DNA from: an uncultured Bacteroidota bacterium
GTDB lineage: Bacteria > Bacteroidota > Bacteroidia > UKL13-3
Assembly: GCA_903834625.1 (NCBI GenBank)
Contig: CAILJQ010000216.1
Span: forward strand, 1-38,041
DNA length: 38,041 bases
Direction: 5' to 3'
Part shown: positions 15,086-24,945 of the stretch, piece after piece
Layout of the letters: each line of letters starts with the position of its first letter
Position numbering within the stretch: the first letter of the stretch is position 1
The notes under the pieces: model-generated
Database searches by the model: none
Seen by the model: the letters and a program-made list of their open reading frames with translations, nothing else
What the model was told of the DNA's origin: nothing
Position numbers and translations under genes: made by a program

Positions 15086-16594
15086 TTAATAACCCGGATT
15101 TTGACTTAGGCCAGAAATGTTAATTTCCTCAAAAGGAATTGGGAATACTTCATGTTTTCCTTTAACAAATCCTGTGATCTTTGTTTCTGCCATACCCGTT
15201 CTCACTAAATCAAAGAAACGATCACCTTCCATGGCCAATTCTAAACGTCTCTCATCCAAAATAGCTAAATACAAAGCATTGCCACTTGCACTGATATTAT
15301 GGGTGTTATCACCAAAAGCTCTTTGTCTTACCAAATTTACATATTCCAATGCCTTTACTTCACTTCCACCCGATTTTACCAAGGCCTCTGCTGCCATTAA
15401 TAAAACATCTGCATAGCGAATGGTGCGGTAATTATTTAAGTAATTCAATTCTATTTGTCCTGAAGTTTGTCCCTTTCTTGGCAAGAATTTTTGATTATAT
15501 AATCCTGTGTTTTTGTAAGGCGCTTCTTGGTATGTAATATTATAGCTTGGATGTGCTGCTTTGTATGCTGCAATGTCTAATACTGTTACCGCTTTCCTTT
15601 TATCACCACTTTGATAAGCTGATGCCAAATCTGTAGTTGGCAAATTGGTACTCCAACCAGCTGCATATGGCATTGAGTCGGTTCCATTAATACCTCTTAC
15701 TCCACATTGTTGTACGGCATAGTTACCCTGACCTCTGTTAACAGCTCCCCAGTTGTAGTAAGGACTGGTATTTGAGTATTGAATTTCAAAAACCGACTCT
15801 GGTCCGTTTTCGCCACTTGATAAAAAGATACCTTCATAATTAGATGGCAAACTGAAAGCATTTGAATTGATCACATTCGCTAACATGTCTGATGCATCAG
15901 TGTATTTTTGTTGGTATAAATAAACCTTACCTAACAATGCTTGTGCAGCATATTTGGTTACCCTACCTTTTTGTATTTGAACACTAGGTAATACAGCAAT
16001 TGCACTTAATAAATCACTTTCAATTTGTGCATATACTTGCGCCTTATCTGTACGCTTCAATGATTTGCTTTCTGTTAAACCTAAACGCTTCTCTGTAAAC
16101 AAAGGAACATCGCCAAAAAAGCGTACCAAATGAAAATAATAATAAGCACGCAAGAAATAAACCTCACCATACAAAGCTTCTTTACCAGTAAAGCTTACTG
16201 TATTTCCTCCAGGGTTTTTAGCTTTATATTGGTGCATATAATTAGCTCTATTGATGCCCTCGTAAGCTGCTTGCCACAATTCTGTTAAAGTTGAATTGTT
16301 GGCATTGTGGGTCATGTCATCTATTTGTTGTAACGATAATACATCTGATGCACTTTCGCCACCAGATACTGCATTATCAGAAGCAATTTCTCCAACTACT
16401 ACACTTTGGTTCAACCATTGGATTGGGGTGTAAACACTCACAGCCATGGTACGGTAGTCGGCTTCTGTTCTTAAGTAGTCTAATTCTGTTTGTTTAAAGT
16501 CTTCATGTGGATCATAATCTACCCACTTTTTACAAGATGCCAGTGTTAAAATCAACACCGACAGGACAACTATTGTTGATATTCCTTTTTTCAT
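15086..16594 (-). CDS. SusD/RagB-type nutrient-binding outer-membrane lipoprotein
   Basis: This 502-residue protein has a lipobox (LTLASC, Cys21) followed by KKWVDYDPHEDF. It has the SusD family layout: a TPR-like helical scaffold (ALYGEVYFLRAYYYFHLVRFFGDVPL, AKYAAQALLGKVYLYQQKYTDA), a variable glycan-binding part, and the C-terminal conserved segments NNYRTIRYADVLLMAAEALVK and LDERRLELAMEGDRFFDLVRTG. It caps the SusC transporter on the cell surface and binds the oligosaccharide. It starts 20 bp after the susC-like gene. Family specificity for beta-1,3-glucan is inferred from the GH81/GH16/GH3 neighbours. Confidence 0.97.
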   Translation of the reverse strand: MKKGISTIVVLSVLILTLASCKKWVDYDPHEDFKQTELDYLRTEADYRTMAVSVYTPIQWLNQSVVVGEIASDNAVSGGESASDVLSLQQIDDMTHNANNSTLTELWQAAYEGINRANYMHQYKAKNPGGNTVSFTGKEALYGEVYFLRAYYYFHLVRFFGDVPLFTEKRLGLTESKSLKRTDKAQVYAQIESDLLSAIAVLPSVQIQKGRVTKYAAQALLGKVYLYQQKYTDASDMLANVINSNAFSLPSNYEGIFLSSGENGPESVFEIQYSNTSPYYNWGAVNRGQGNYAVQQCGVRGINGTDSMPYAAGWSTNLPTTDLASAYQSGDKRKAVTVLDIAAYKAAHPSYNITYQEAPYKNTGLYNQKFLPRKGQTSGQIELNYLNNYRTIRYADVLLMAAEALVKSGGSEVKALEYVNLVRQRAFGDNTHNISASGNALYLAILDERRLELAMEGDRFFDLVRTGMAETKITGFVKGKHEVFPIPFEEINISGLSQNPGY

Positions 16595-16614
16595 TTTTAA
16601 TTCAATTAGTGTGA

Positions 16615-19509
16615 TTAAAATTTAACATCAATTCCTAATGCAAATGTTCTCGCTTGAGGATAAGCACCTCTGTCGATACCAGTATCTAATACGCCTCCAG
16701 CAATTTCTGGATCAAAACCTGAATACTTGGTAATAACAAAAGCATTCTTCACTTGCGCATAGAACCTAATTTTGTTGATCTTAATACGCTTAGGGAAATT
16801 GCTTATGCTATATCCCAATTGGATGTTCTTCAATTTAACAAAAGATCCATCCTCTACATACCTATCTGAAACCCTGCTATTGTTGTTTGCGTCTACAAAA
16901 GAATATCTTGGATTTTCTGCACTGTTTGTACTTCCTTCTCCTGTCCATCTTTCTAAAATTCTTCTGTCTTTGTTGGTATAGTTACCATTACGCTCATACG
17001 CTCTGTAAATGTCATTACCTACTGAAGCATATGTGAAGGCGTTTAAATCAAAGTTTTTGTACTCAACAGTTAAATTCCAACCTAAGGTAAAATCTGGAAA
17101 TGGATTACCAATTTGGGTACGGTCATCAGCATTAATTACTCCATCACCATTTACATCCACAAATTTGATGTCTCCAGGCTTTGCTCCTAATTGCTTAGCT
17201 GCAGCTGCTATCTCTTGCTCGTTCTGGAACAAACCATCTGTTTTGTATCCATAGAAATAACCTGGCGAGAAACCTTTTTCAAATACCGTTACACTTTGTG
17301 ATTGACCATTAAAATAGTAACCACCAAAAATCTTAGCAGTACCATCTGTATTGGTTGCAGTAACCTCATTTTTAGCAGCAGTAAACGTGATTGAATTGCT
17401 CAGTTTTACTTGATCTTTTATTTTTTCATAGTAAGCAAAAGTAATGTCAACACCTGTAGTTTGGGTTGAACCAATATTGTCTGTAGGAATAGGTACAGTA
17501 CCTAAATAAAGAGAAGCAGAAGGAGTAAACAACAAACCATCTACTGATTTTCTAAATACATCTGCACTTAAAGAGAATTTATATTTGTGGAAAATCATGT
17601 CAAATCCAAAGTTAGATTGAATTTGTTTCTCCCATCTCAATGCATTGTTTGCTGCTGAACCAACGGTAGCACCTGGCACAAATATGTCGCCAAAACTGTA
17701 ACCATTGCTATTACCAGTTGGACCATAACTTGGACCACCCGTTATAATACCTACAAACTGTGGATTTACATTCTCGTTTCCAATAGCGCCATAACTACCT
17801 CTTACCTTAAGGTTGTTAATGAATTTAGATTTGAAGAAGTCTTCTTCAGATACAATCCATCCCAATGAACCAGAGTAGAAGTTTGCATATTTATTGTCGA
17901 TACCAAAAGCATAAGAACCATCTCTTCTAATGGTAACTGAAGCCAAATAACGTGATTTGAAATCATAGTTTACACGAGCAAAAGATGAAAGGTTTCTTCT
18001 AAAATATTGGTAGTAATATCCATTAATGGCAGTTGGATTCAGAGCGGTGTTGGTTCCTGTGGCAGCTGTAAAATCTGCAAATTCCCACGAGTTAAAAGGC
18101 ACATCTTGGCGCGATGCTCCTAAAGCATTGCCTGATACTTTTGCCAATGCAAAACCTAATACTGTTTCAAAATCATGGTCCTCTTTGTATTTAAAGTTAT
18201 AGTTTGCAAACGACTCCCATGTCCAATTAAAGTTACCCATTTTATCATGGTTAACTTGGTTAAACTTACCTGCTACTGCAGTACCATCAGCATTCATGGT
18301 ATTGTCTACGTTTAGTGGGCCATAAAACACCAATGGTGTAAATGATTTCGCGTCGTTGTCAAATTTGGTATAACCAAAGCGAGTACTCACTTTTAGGTTA
18401 TCCAAAATATCATATTGAAACTCAAATTTACCGTAGATTTTAGTACCTACATTTTTGTTATAGGTATTATCTAATTTGGTAAGAGGGTTATAAATTTCTG
18501 AAAGCAACAAATTACTATAACCAGCATTGCTGTTAGCCACTGTAGGATCAAAATTAATTGCGCTTCCTAATACACTATTGAATGAATTCTCTTGAACACC
18601 TTTACTATTCAAAACAACACCTGTAGTGTTCATAATGAACTTCAATTTAGGTGTTAAGTCAAAAATCAAGTTTGCTGTTAAGTTACCTCTGGTAAAATTA
18701 GATTTATCCATACCACCCACAATACCTCCTTGCTGTAAGGCTCCAGCAGATAAGAAATAAGTCATCTTATCACTACCACCTCTTGCAGTTACGTTGTGCG
18801 ATTGAATGGCAGCTCTTTTGAAAACCTCATTTTGCCAATTGGTTCCAACACCTAACTTACTCAAATCAGAAAACACCAATCCACCACCAGCTAATCTACT
18901 TCCTTCATTTACCATGGCACCATATTCAGTTGCATTTAAAACACCAACTGTATTAACTACCTCTTGAAATCCGTAATAACTGCTGTAGTTAATATCAGTT
19001 TTCTGATTACGCTTACCAGATTTGGTTGTTACTACTATTACTCCATTACCACCTTTCACACCATAAATAGCAGTAGTAGCCGCATCCTTCAACACGTTTA
19101 TTGATTCAATGTCACTTGCGTTAATTGAATTTAAATCTGTTAATGTTTGTGGCACCCCATCAATAATAACCAATGGATCTGTTCCAGAGAATGAAGGTAT
19201 TCCTCGCACAAAAACGGTTGGCTTTGAACCTGGACTACCACTGTTAATAATAGATAAACCAGATGCTCTTCCTTGCAAAGCATCTTCTACACGCACCGGT
19301 TGCAGCTTTTCAATATCAACGCTTTTGATGGTAGAAATGGCTCCAGAAACCTTGGTCACCTTTCGGGTTCCGTAACCAACAACAACCACCTCCGAAAGTT
19401 TGGTTGTGTCGGACAGTCTACCGGGTTTTGGTCCCGTTTGCCCATTCACCTGCTGCGTGGAAAAACCCAACAGGAGTGCTAAGGGCAGAATTGTAAATTT
19501 TCCTCTCAT
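16615..19509 (-). CDS. SusC/RagA-type TonB-dependent outer-membrane transporter
   Basis: This 964-residue protein has a signal peptide (about 1-24) and then the sequence LSDTTKLSEVVVVGYGTRK, the usual TonB-box/plug border of SusC proteins. The plug follows (VEDALQGRASGLSIINSGSPG, VFVRGIPSFSG, DPLVIIDGVPQ, IESINVLKDAATTAIYG). The rest is a large 22-strand-type barrel ending in RTFALGIDVKF, with the terminal Phe needed for outer-membrane insertion. The roughly 80-residue CarboxypepD_reg-like domain that usually precedes the plug in SusC proteins is absent, because the mature protein reaches the TonB-box region within about 12 residues. It imports glucan oligosaccharides together with SusD. Confidence 0.97.
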   Translation of the reverse strand: MRGKFTILPLALLLGFSTQQVNGQTGPKPGRLSDTTKLSEVVVVGYGTRKVTKVSGAISTIKSVDIEKLQPVRVEDALQGRASGLSIINSGSPGSKPTVFVRGIPSFSGTDPLVIIDGVPQTLTDLNSINASDIESINVLKDAATTAIYGVKGGNGVIVVTTKSGKRNQKTDINYSSYYGFQEVVNTVGVLNATEYGAMVNEGSRLAGGGLVFSDLSKLGVGTNWQNEVFKRAAIQSHNVTARGGSDKMTYFLSAGALQQGGIVGGMDKSNFTRGNLTANLIFDLTPKLKFIMNTTGVVLNSKGVQENSFNSVLGSAINFDPTVANSNAGYSNLLLSEIYNPLTKLDNTYNKNVGTKIYGKFEFQYDILDNLKVSTRFGYTKFDNDAKSFTPLVFYGPLNVDNTMNADGTAVAGKFNQVNHDKMGNFNWTWESFANYNFKYKEDHDFETVLGFALAKVSGNALGASRQDVPFNSWEFADFTAATGTNTALNPTAINGYYYQYFRRNLSSFARVNYDFKSRYLASVTIRRDGSYAFGIDNKYANFYSGSLGWIVSEEDFFKSKFINNLKVRGSYGAIGNENVNPQFVGIITGGPSYGPTGNSNGYSFGDIFVPGATVGSAANNALRWEKQIQSNFGFDMIFHKYKFSLSADVFRKSVDGLLFTPSASLYLGTVPIPTDNIGSTQTTGVDITFAYYEKIKDQVKLSNSITFTAAKNEVTATNTDGTAKIFGGYYFNGQSQSVTVFEKGFSPGYFYGYKTDGLFQNEQEIAAAAKQLGAKPGDIKFVDVNGDGVINADDRTQIGNPFPDFTLGWNLTVEYKNFDLNAFTYASVGNDIYRAYERNGNYTNKDRRILERWTGEGSTNSAENPRYSFVDANNNSRVSDRYVEDGSFVKLKNIQLGYSISNFPKRIKINKIRFYAQVKNAFVITKYSGFDPEIAGGVLDTGIDRGAYPQARTFALGIDVKF

Positions 19510-19528
19510 GGTATTTTAAATTTTACTT

Positions 19529-21760
19529 TTATGGATGTATTTCGATTGAATCTTTCAAACTAGAAACGCTAAAGAAAAACTTGCCAGGCTCTAATTCAAA
19601 TTGGTTTTTAAGTCCAACAAACGACAGCTCTTTTGTAGCCATTACAAATGGTACAGTTAGTTTTTCACCTGCTTTTAAATGAACACGTTTAAACGCTCTG
19701 AGTCTTTTTACAGAGGGGGTAATGCTTGCAAATTCGTCTGATGAAAAAACCAAAATGGTTTCATCTCCATCTGTGGTTCCTGTATTGCTTAAGGTTACCT
19801 CCATTTGAATGCTGTCTTTTGCACCTAAATTACGCTGGCTAATGCTCATGCCATTATAATTAAATTGGGTATAACTGAGGCCTGAACCAAATTCGTACAA
19901 AGGATTAAAACCATTGCGTTTAAATTCTTTATCATATAGTTCAGTATACTTGCAATCATAGGTGCTATGTGTTGAGCTGAACCTAGGATAGGTAAATGGC
20001 AATTTTCCGCTTGGATTTACTTTGCCAGATAATATAGCAGCAATAGCATCACCTCCAGCATTTCCTGGCAACCCGGCAAACAAAATAGCATCACACATAG
20101 GTTCAGTAGTAGCAAAAGTTCTTGGCCTTCCTTCCACCAATACAACCACTACCTTTTTGCCTGACTTGTGGTATACCTGAATCAATTCTTGTTGCGCATT
20201 TTCTAATTCTAAATCGTTTATATCTCCTGGCTTTTCGGTATAAGTATCTTCACCCAAACACAATACTACCGTACTCACCCCAGATGCTGCACGCAATAAT
20301 TCTGCATCCGATAAACGCGTGGTATAGGTATTACCTTTTAAATAGGATACATTTCCTTGCTTCATTTCTTCTTGTAGTGCGTTTAAAATAGTATTTACCT
20401 CTGGGTTATAAGCTGTATCTCTTCCTTGCCAAGTATGCGTCCAACCACCATTCAAAGCGTTTATGTAATTTGCGTTCGGACCAGTAACCAATACTTTTTC
20501 ATCTGCTTTAAATGGCAGCACATTTCCTTGGTTTTTTAATAGCACAATAGCTTCAGAAGCCAATTCAAAACTTAAGGCCTTACTCGCATCTGTGTGCAAT
20601 GTATGGTTACCCATTAAGTTAACTACAGGATTTTCAAATAAACCTAATTCATACTTCAATTGTAGAATACGTGTAACAGCCTCGTCTATTCTCGATTCTT
20701 TGATTTTACCTTCTTTTACATTTTCAATAAGGTATTTGGTAAAATCTAAATCTAATGGAACCATAGCCAAATCAATACCCGCGTTAATAGACATGGCAAC
20801 AGCCTCTTTGTATGTGGCAGCCACATGATGACGCTCAATTAAATTTTTGATGTCTTCCCAATCTGTCACAGCAACACCTTTAAAACCCATTTCTTCGCGT
20901 AATACCTTGGTAAGTAAAAAATGACTGGCATGCACTGGCTCACCATTCCATTCTGAGGAGTTAACCATAACGGTTTTGGCACCTGCACGAATAGCGTTGG
21001 CAAATGGTGGCAAAAATATTTCGCGCAATTGGCGTTCTGGAATATAGGCTGGGGTTCTATCATGACCATTTCTAGGGTCACTGTAACCAACATAATGTTT
21101 CAAACAGGCAGCCATCATGGTATCTCCTTCTTGATATCCTTTTACCATACCACAACCCAATTCAGAAACAACATACGGATCTTCCCCAAATGTTTCCCAA
21201 AATCTTGGCCACATAGGGTTTCTACCTACATCTAATACAGGAGAGAAGTTCCAAGGAATACCACTCGATTTAACGTCTTGAGCCACTTTAACGGCCATTT
21301 CATGCAATAACTCCCTATCGAAAGTTGCCGCCAATGAAATTTGTTGAGGATATAAAGTTGCTCCAACAGTATAATTTGCACCATGGATAGCATCTATTCC
21401 ATACAAAACAGGAATCTGCAAACGGCTGCTTTTAGCATAGGTTTGTATGCTGCCAATAATTTCTTTCCAATGCTCTTGTGAATAGGTATAACCACCTACA
21501 TTTAGAATCGAGCCTACGCCCATGTCTACAATCACTTGACGGAGTTTACTGCTATCCAGTGCATGCGGCTTACTTAAGGCTCCTGTAGTGTCATAAACAG
21601 AAAGCATTTCAATGGTCAATTGCGTCATTTGCCCAGCCTTTTCTTCGAGGGTCATTTTCTTGACCAAACTTTTCGCCTTGCTTTCAGCCGAGTCATTGGC
21701 AGGCAAGTTGCATTGAGTCAGCAAAATAAGTAAACTAAGTACCGTAAATATTTTCTTCAT
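19529..21760 (-). CDS. GH3 beta-glucosidase lipoprotein
   Basis: This protein is 743 residues long when started at the ATG at 21760 (MKKIFTVLSLLILLTQC), which gives a proper lipoprotein signal with Cys17. A further upstream ATG at 21808 would add 16 residues that spoil the signal. The N-terminal GH3 barrel shows PVLYGIDAIHGANY, NFSPVLDVGRNPMWPRFWETFGEDP, the KHYVGYS pair and the nucleophile Asp300 in VAVTDWEDI. The second alpha/beta domain (LLKNQGNVLPF to FAGLPGNAGGDAIAAIL) and the C-terminal FN3-like domain follow. It is predicted to release glucose from beta-1,3-gluco-oligosaccharides in the periplasm. It is the first gene of the operon, 19 bp before susC. Confidence 0.95.
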   Translation of the reverse strand: MKKIFTVLSLLILLTQCNLPANDSAESKAKSLVKKMTLEEKAGQMTQLTIEMLSVYDTTGALSKPHALDSSKLRQVIVDMGVGSILNVGGYTYSQEHWKEIIGSIQTYAKSSRLQIPVLYGIDAIHGANYTVGATLYPQQISLAATFDRELLHEMAVKVAQDVKSSGIPWNFSPVLDVGRNPMWPRFWETFGEDPYVVSELGCGMVKGYQEGDTMMAACLKHYVGYSDPRNGHDRTPAYIPERQLREIFLPPFANAIRAGAKTVMVNSSEWNGEPVHASHFLLTKVLREEMGFKGVAVTDWEDIKNLIERHHVAATYKEAVAMSINAGIDLAMVPLDLDFTKYLIENVKEGKIKESRIDEAVTRILQLKYELGLFENPVVNLMGNHTLHTDASKALSFELASEAIVLLKNQGNVLPFKADEKVLVTGPNANYINALNGGWTHTWQGRDTAYNPEVNTILNALQEEMKQGNVSYLKGNTYTTRLSDAELLRAASGVSTVVLCLGEDTYTEKPGDINDLELENAQQELIQVYHKSGKKVVVVLVEGRPRTFATTEPMCDAILFAGLPGNAGGDAIAAILSGKVNPSGKLPFTYPRFSSTHSTYDCKYTELYDKEFKRNGFNPLYEFGSGLSYTQFNYNGMSISQRNLGAKDSIQMEVTLSNTGTTDGDETILVFSSDEFASITPSVKRLRAFKRVHLKAGEKLTVPFVMATKELSFVGLKNQFELEPGKFFFSVSSLKDSIEIHP

Positions 21761-21813
21761 AATGTTTGTTTTTGAATGCATCCATGTTTTACCAAAAGAC
21801 GCATGCACTTACA

Positions 21814-21924
21814 ATCTGCAAATGATTTGGTAAATCTCCACTGAAATCGCATAAATACCGCTTTTTAACTCCCCAAAACGCCTACATCATCAAAGAAGAT
21901 TACTACATCATGCCTACTACAACA
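21814..21924 (-). promoter_or_regulatory. Candidate promoter/operator of the glucan PUL operon: CTAC-type direct repeats
   Basis: On the plus strand CTACATCAT occurs at 21882-21890 and 21903-21911 (21 bp apart). CTACTACAACA follows directly at 21914-21924, 11 bp after the second copy, so sites fall one and two helical turns apart. ATCTGCAAA at 21814-21822 (minus strand TTTGCAGAT) lies 66 bp downstream in the direction of GH3. The same elements in the same orientation are found upstream of the T9SS protein gene (27888-27993). This is a candidate binding region for the divergently encoded regulator. The match to the -7 consensus is poor apart from TTTG. Confidence 0.5.
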
Positions 21925-21999
21925 AATGTCAACTATCTGATAACAAATAAATTATTTTTTGTAATTGTAAATTCAATTTTGTATCATTTGCAATTCAAA

Positions 22000-24885
22000 A
22001 TGAAGTTGCATTCAATAAAATATACCCTCATTATCCTTTTCGTTGGCATAGGTGTTTTTGCACATCATAAAGCATTGTCCCAAACGCTATCTGCTGAACC
22101 GATGGTAAAAAGCTACCCGAAACAGATATACAAAGGCGGTACCCAAACTTGGGACATATCAGAAGGAGATAATGGCTTAATATATTTTGCCAATAACAAT
22201 GGCCTCATTCTCTTTGATGGCAAGCAATTTAACAACTTTCCATTGCCCAAAAACACCATCCTTCGTTCCATTTTGTTTGATCCAAAAAGCAAACGAATTT
22301 ATGCAGGTGGACAGAATGAAATTGGTTACTTTGAAATAACGCCTACAGGTAAGCTCGAATTTAACTCACTCACCTCCTTGCTTCCTCCTGGAAATAGTGG
22401 CTTTGAAGACGTTTGGGGGATAAAATCATTTGAGGGCAAAATCTTCTTTCAAACCCGTCGTCAAATATTCATTTATACAGGCAAAACCTTTCAGGAAATT
22501 AAGCCCTCTGAATTTGTGCTTCAAAACATTTTTACCGTAAACAACCGCCTCATACTAACAGATGCTGCTGGAGGAATTTATGAACGTAAAAATGGCGGAT
22601 TTGAGCTCTTGTTGCGCGCGAACGACTTAGATGTCTCTAGCATTCTGCCTTATAAAAACAACAGTTTACTTATTACAACTTACAAAAACGGATTATATAT
22701 TTTAAGCAATAACCAGCTTTTACATCCTGAAATTAACGACGCTGTATTGCGTTCAAACCGAATTTACCGTGCTTGTGCCTATGGATCCTACTATGTATTA
22801 GCAAGTAATAGAGGAGGTATTTTTTTCTTAGATAGTACCCTACAAATTATCAATAATATTGGCGTTAAAGAGGGCTTACAAAACAACAATATCCTTTGTT
22901 TACTTAAAGATAAAAACGGCAATGTGTGGCTAGGCCTCGATAATGGAATTGACTTGGTTCGGCTCAACTACCCTTTTGGATATGTAATTCCCGATGGATT
23001 ACTGAAAGGAACGGGATATTGCATGGTTGAATCAATGAACAACTATTATTTTGGCACCAATAATGGCTTCTATTTTAGGAACAAGCAAAACCATTCAAGC
23101 AATGGGTTTCAATTGGTTGCAAACACCGAAGGACAAGTTTGGTGGGCACAAGATATTCATGGAAAAATTTTCGTTTCGCACCATGAAGGCCTTTTTGAAA
23201 TTGATGGCGCCGTAGCTAAAAGAATCTCCACCATTCAAGGCTGTTGGAAAATGATTCCCTTGAAGAAGTACCCTGGTTATTACCTCATGGGGACTTATGA
23301 CGGTTTGAACCTTTTTAAATGGGAAAATAACAGCCTAACATTCTCAGGAAAGCTTGGCCCCTTCAAAGAATCGAGCCGCTTTTTAGAAGAAGATGAATTA
23401 GGAAATATTTGGGTGGGACATCCATACAAAGGTATTTACCGATTGAGGTTAAGCGCAGATTTAAAAAGCATTCAACAAGTAAAACACTATGGCATTAAAG
23501 ATGGTCTGCCCTCTGAAACAGAGAACTACGTTTTTAATTGCAACCAAGGTGTTGTGTTTTGCACCGCTAAAGGCTTATATGAATATAGAGACGACAAGAA
23601 ACGCTTTGAATTATCTGGCGCATTTGCTCCACTTACCGACAGCTTGAAGACCTTAAAACGCGTTATTAATGGCCAAAATGGGAACATCTGGTTTGTTGCT
23701 GAACAAGAAATCTTCTGCCTTAAACCAGCTTACAATGGTATGGATTATTCTTTTACCAAATTGCCCATGCCTAAGTTAGACCAAAACTTAGTTGGTGGTT
23801 TTGAATACCTCAATGAAACTACTGATGGAACAGTATTTCTGGGATTAGAAGCAGGATTTGCAGAAATAAATGCTTCCCAAATTTCCAATTTTGTTCAAAT
23901 ACCTCCCAATGTATTGATTACTGCCATTCAATCATTAAGTATTCCAGATTCTGTGTATTACAGGTACATTCAAGCCAATGGCGACAAGCTAACCATTTCA
24001 GATAGGTCTATTGAATTTGGATACAGCTCTCCAAATGCCAACTTTTTTGCCGACCTAAGTTTCTCAAGCTATCTAGAAGGATGGGATAAAAGTTGGTCGG
24101 TTTGGAAACCTGGCAACTCTAGAGAGTATAGCCAGCTTTCAGATGGCGATTATACCTTTCATGTAAAGGCTCGGTATATGGGACTAGAAGGCCCCGAAAC
24201 CATTGTGAAGATTCATATCCCTGCACCTTGGTATTGGACCAAATATGCACGACTGATTTATTCCCTTCTCCTTATCCTCATTGTTCTTATCATTGGATTT
24301 TACCCGCAAATGTTGGTTCGGAAAAAAGCCATAAAAATAATTGCGGAAAAAGACGACCATTTCAAAAAACAAACCAGCGCCTTGATATTGGAGAAAGAAA
24401 AGCAAGAAAAGGAGCTCATAGAACTGCGTAACCAACAATTGCAGAAAGAGGTGGAGCACCAAGGAAAGGAGCTTGCCTCCTCTACCATGCACATTGTTCA
24501 AAAAAGTGAAATGCTCATGTCTATCAAAGACAAACTCAAACATATTTCACAAATTAGCAACGACCCAAAAATCAAACCTGAAATCTCTGAACTCATTAAA
24601 AACATTGAGAAAGACACGCTTATCGACAAGGATTGGGGCAAGTTTGAATTGTATTTTAATAATATCCACGACAGTTACACCAAAAGCTTAAAAGATCGAT
24701 TTCCTGTGCTTACAGCTAACGATATTAAAATGTGTGCCTATTTGCGCATGAATCTCTCTACTAAGGAAATTTCAACCATTCTGAATATATCTACACGAGG
24801 TGTAGAAATTAGCAGATACAGACTTCGCAAGAAAATGGGCCTTGAGAATGGCATCAATTTAAGCGATTATTTATCGAAGATATAA
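22000..24885 (+). CDS. One-component PUL regulator: beta-propeller / Y_Y_Y sensor with LuxR-type HTH
   Basis: The product is 961 residues when started at the ATG at 22000 (MKLHSIKYTLIILFVGIGVF, a clean signal). An ATG at 21910 would add 30 residues ahead of that signal and is less likely. The periplasmic part has propeller repeats (ISEGDNGLIYFANNNGLILFDG, LLKDKNGNVWLGLDNGIDLV, EEDELGNIWVGHPYKGIYRL) and a Y_Y_Y domain (about 670-740: YLEGWDKSW, YSQLSDGDYTFHVKA). A transmembrane helix lies at about 748-770, then a coiled coil (about 775-830). The C-terminal HTH is in LTANDIKMCAYLRMNLSTKEISTILNISTRGVEISRYRL. Unlike hybrid two-component PUL sensors it has no kinase or receiver, so DNA would be bound directly from the membrane. 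It is divergent from the GH3-SusCD operon. Confidence 0.92.
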   Translation: MKLHSIKYTLIILFVGIGVFAHHKALSQTLSAEPMVKSYPKQIYKGGTQTWDISEGDNGLIYFANNNGLILFDGKQFNNFPLPKNTILRSILFDPKSKRIYAGGQNEIGYFEITPTGKLEFNSLTSLLPPGNSGFEDVWGIKSFEGKIFFQTRRQIFIYTGKTFQEIKPSEFVLQNIFTVNNRLILTDAAGGIYERKNGGFELLLRANDLDVSSILPYKNNSLLITTYKNGLYILSNNQLLHPEINDAVLRSNRIYRACAYGSYYVLASNRGGIFFLDSTLQIINNIGVKEGLQNNNILCLLKDKNGNVWLGLDNGIDLVRLNYPFGYVIPDGLLKGTGYCMVESMNNYYFGTNNGFYFRNKQNHSSNGFQLVANTEGQVWWAQDIHGKIFVSHHEGLFEIDGAVAKRISTIQGCWKMIPLKKYPGYYLMGTYDGLNLFKWENNSLTFSGKLGPFKESSRFLEEDELGNIWVGHPYKGIYRLRLSADLKSIQQVKHYGIKDGLPSETENYVFNCNQGVVFCTAKGLYEYRDDKKRFELSGAFAPLTDSLKTLKRVINGQNGNIWFVAEQEIFCLKPAYNGMDYSFTKLPMPKLDQNLVGGFEYLNETTDGTVFLGLEAGFAEINASQISNFVQIPPNVLITAIQSLSIPDSVYYRYIQANGDKLTISDRSIEFGYSSPNANFFADLSFSSYLEGWDKSWSVWKPGNSREYSQLSDGDYTFHVKARYMGLEGPETIVKIHIPAPWYWTKYARLIYSLLLILIVLIIGFYPQMLVRKKAIKIIAEKDDHFKKQTSALILEKEKQEKELIELRNQQLQKEVEHQGKELASSTMHIVQKSEMLMSIKDKLKHISQISNDPKIKPEISELIKNIEKDTLIDKDWGKFELYFNNIHDSYTKSLKDRFPVLTANDIKMCAYLRMNLSTKEISTILNISTRGVEISRYRLRKKMGLENGINLSDYLSKI

Positions 24886-24891
24886 AAACAA

Positions 24892-24918
24892 CAAAGCCCC
24901 GCTGCGGGCGGGGCTTTG
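24892..24918. terminator. Strong GC-rich hairpin terminator between convergent genes
   Basis: CAAAGCCCCGC (24892-24902) pairs perfectly with GCGGGGCTTTG (24908-24918) around a 5-base loop. On the minus strand it is followed by TTGTTTTTATA, which suits termination of the T9SS protein transcript. On the plus strand it lies 6 bp after the regulator stop but is followed by A-rich sequence, so plus-strand termination is weaker. Confidence 0.85.
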
Positions 24919-24945
24919 AATGAAAAAAAAACACACTTCGGGAGC

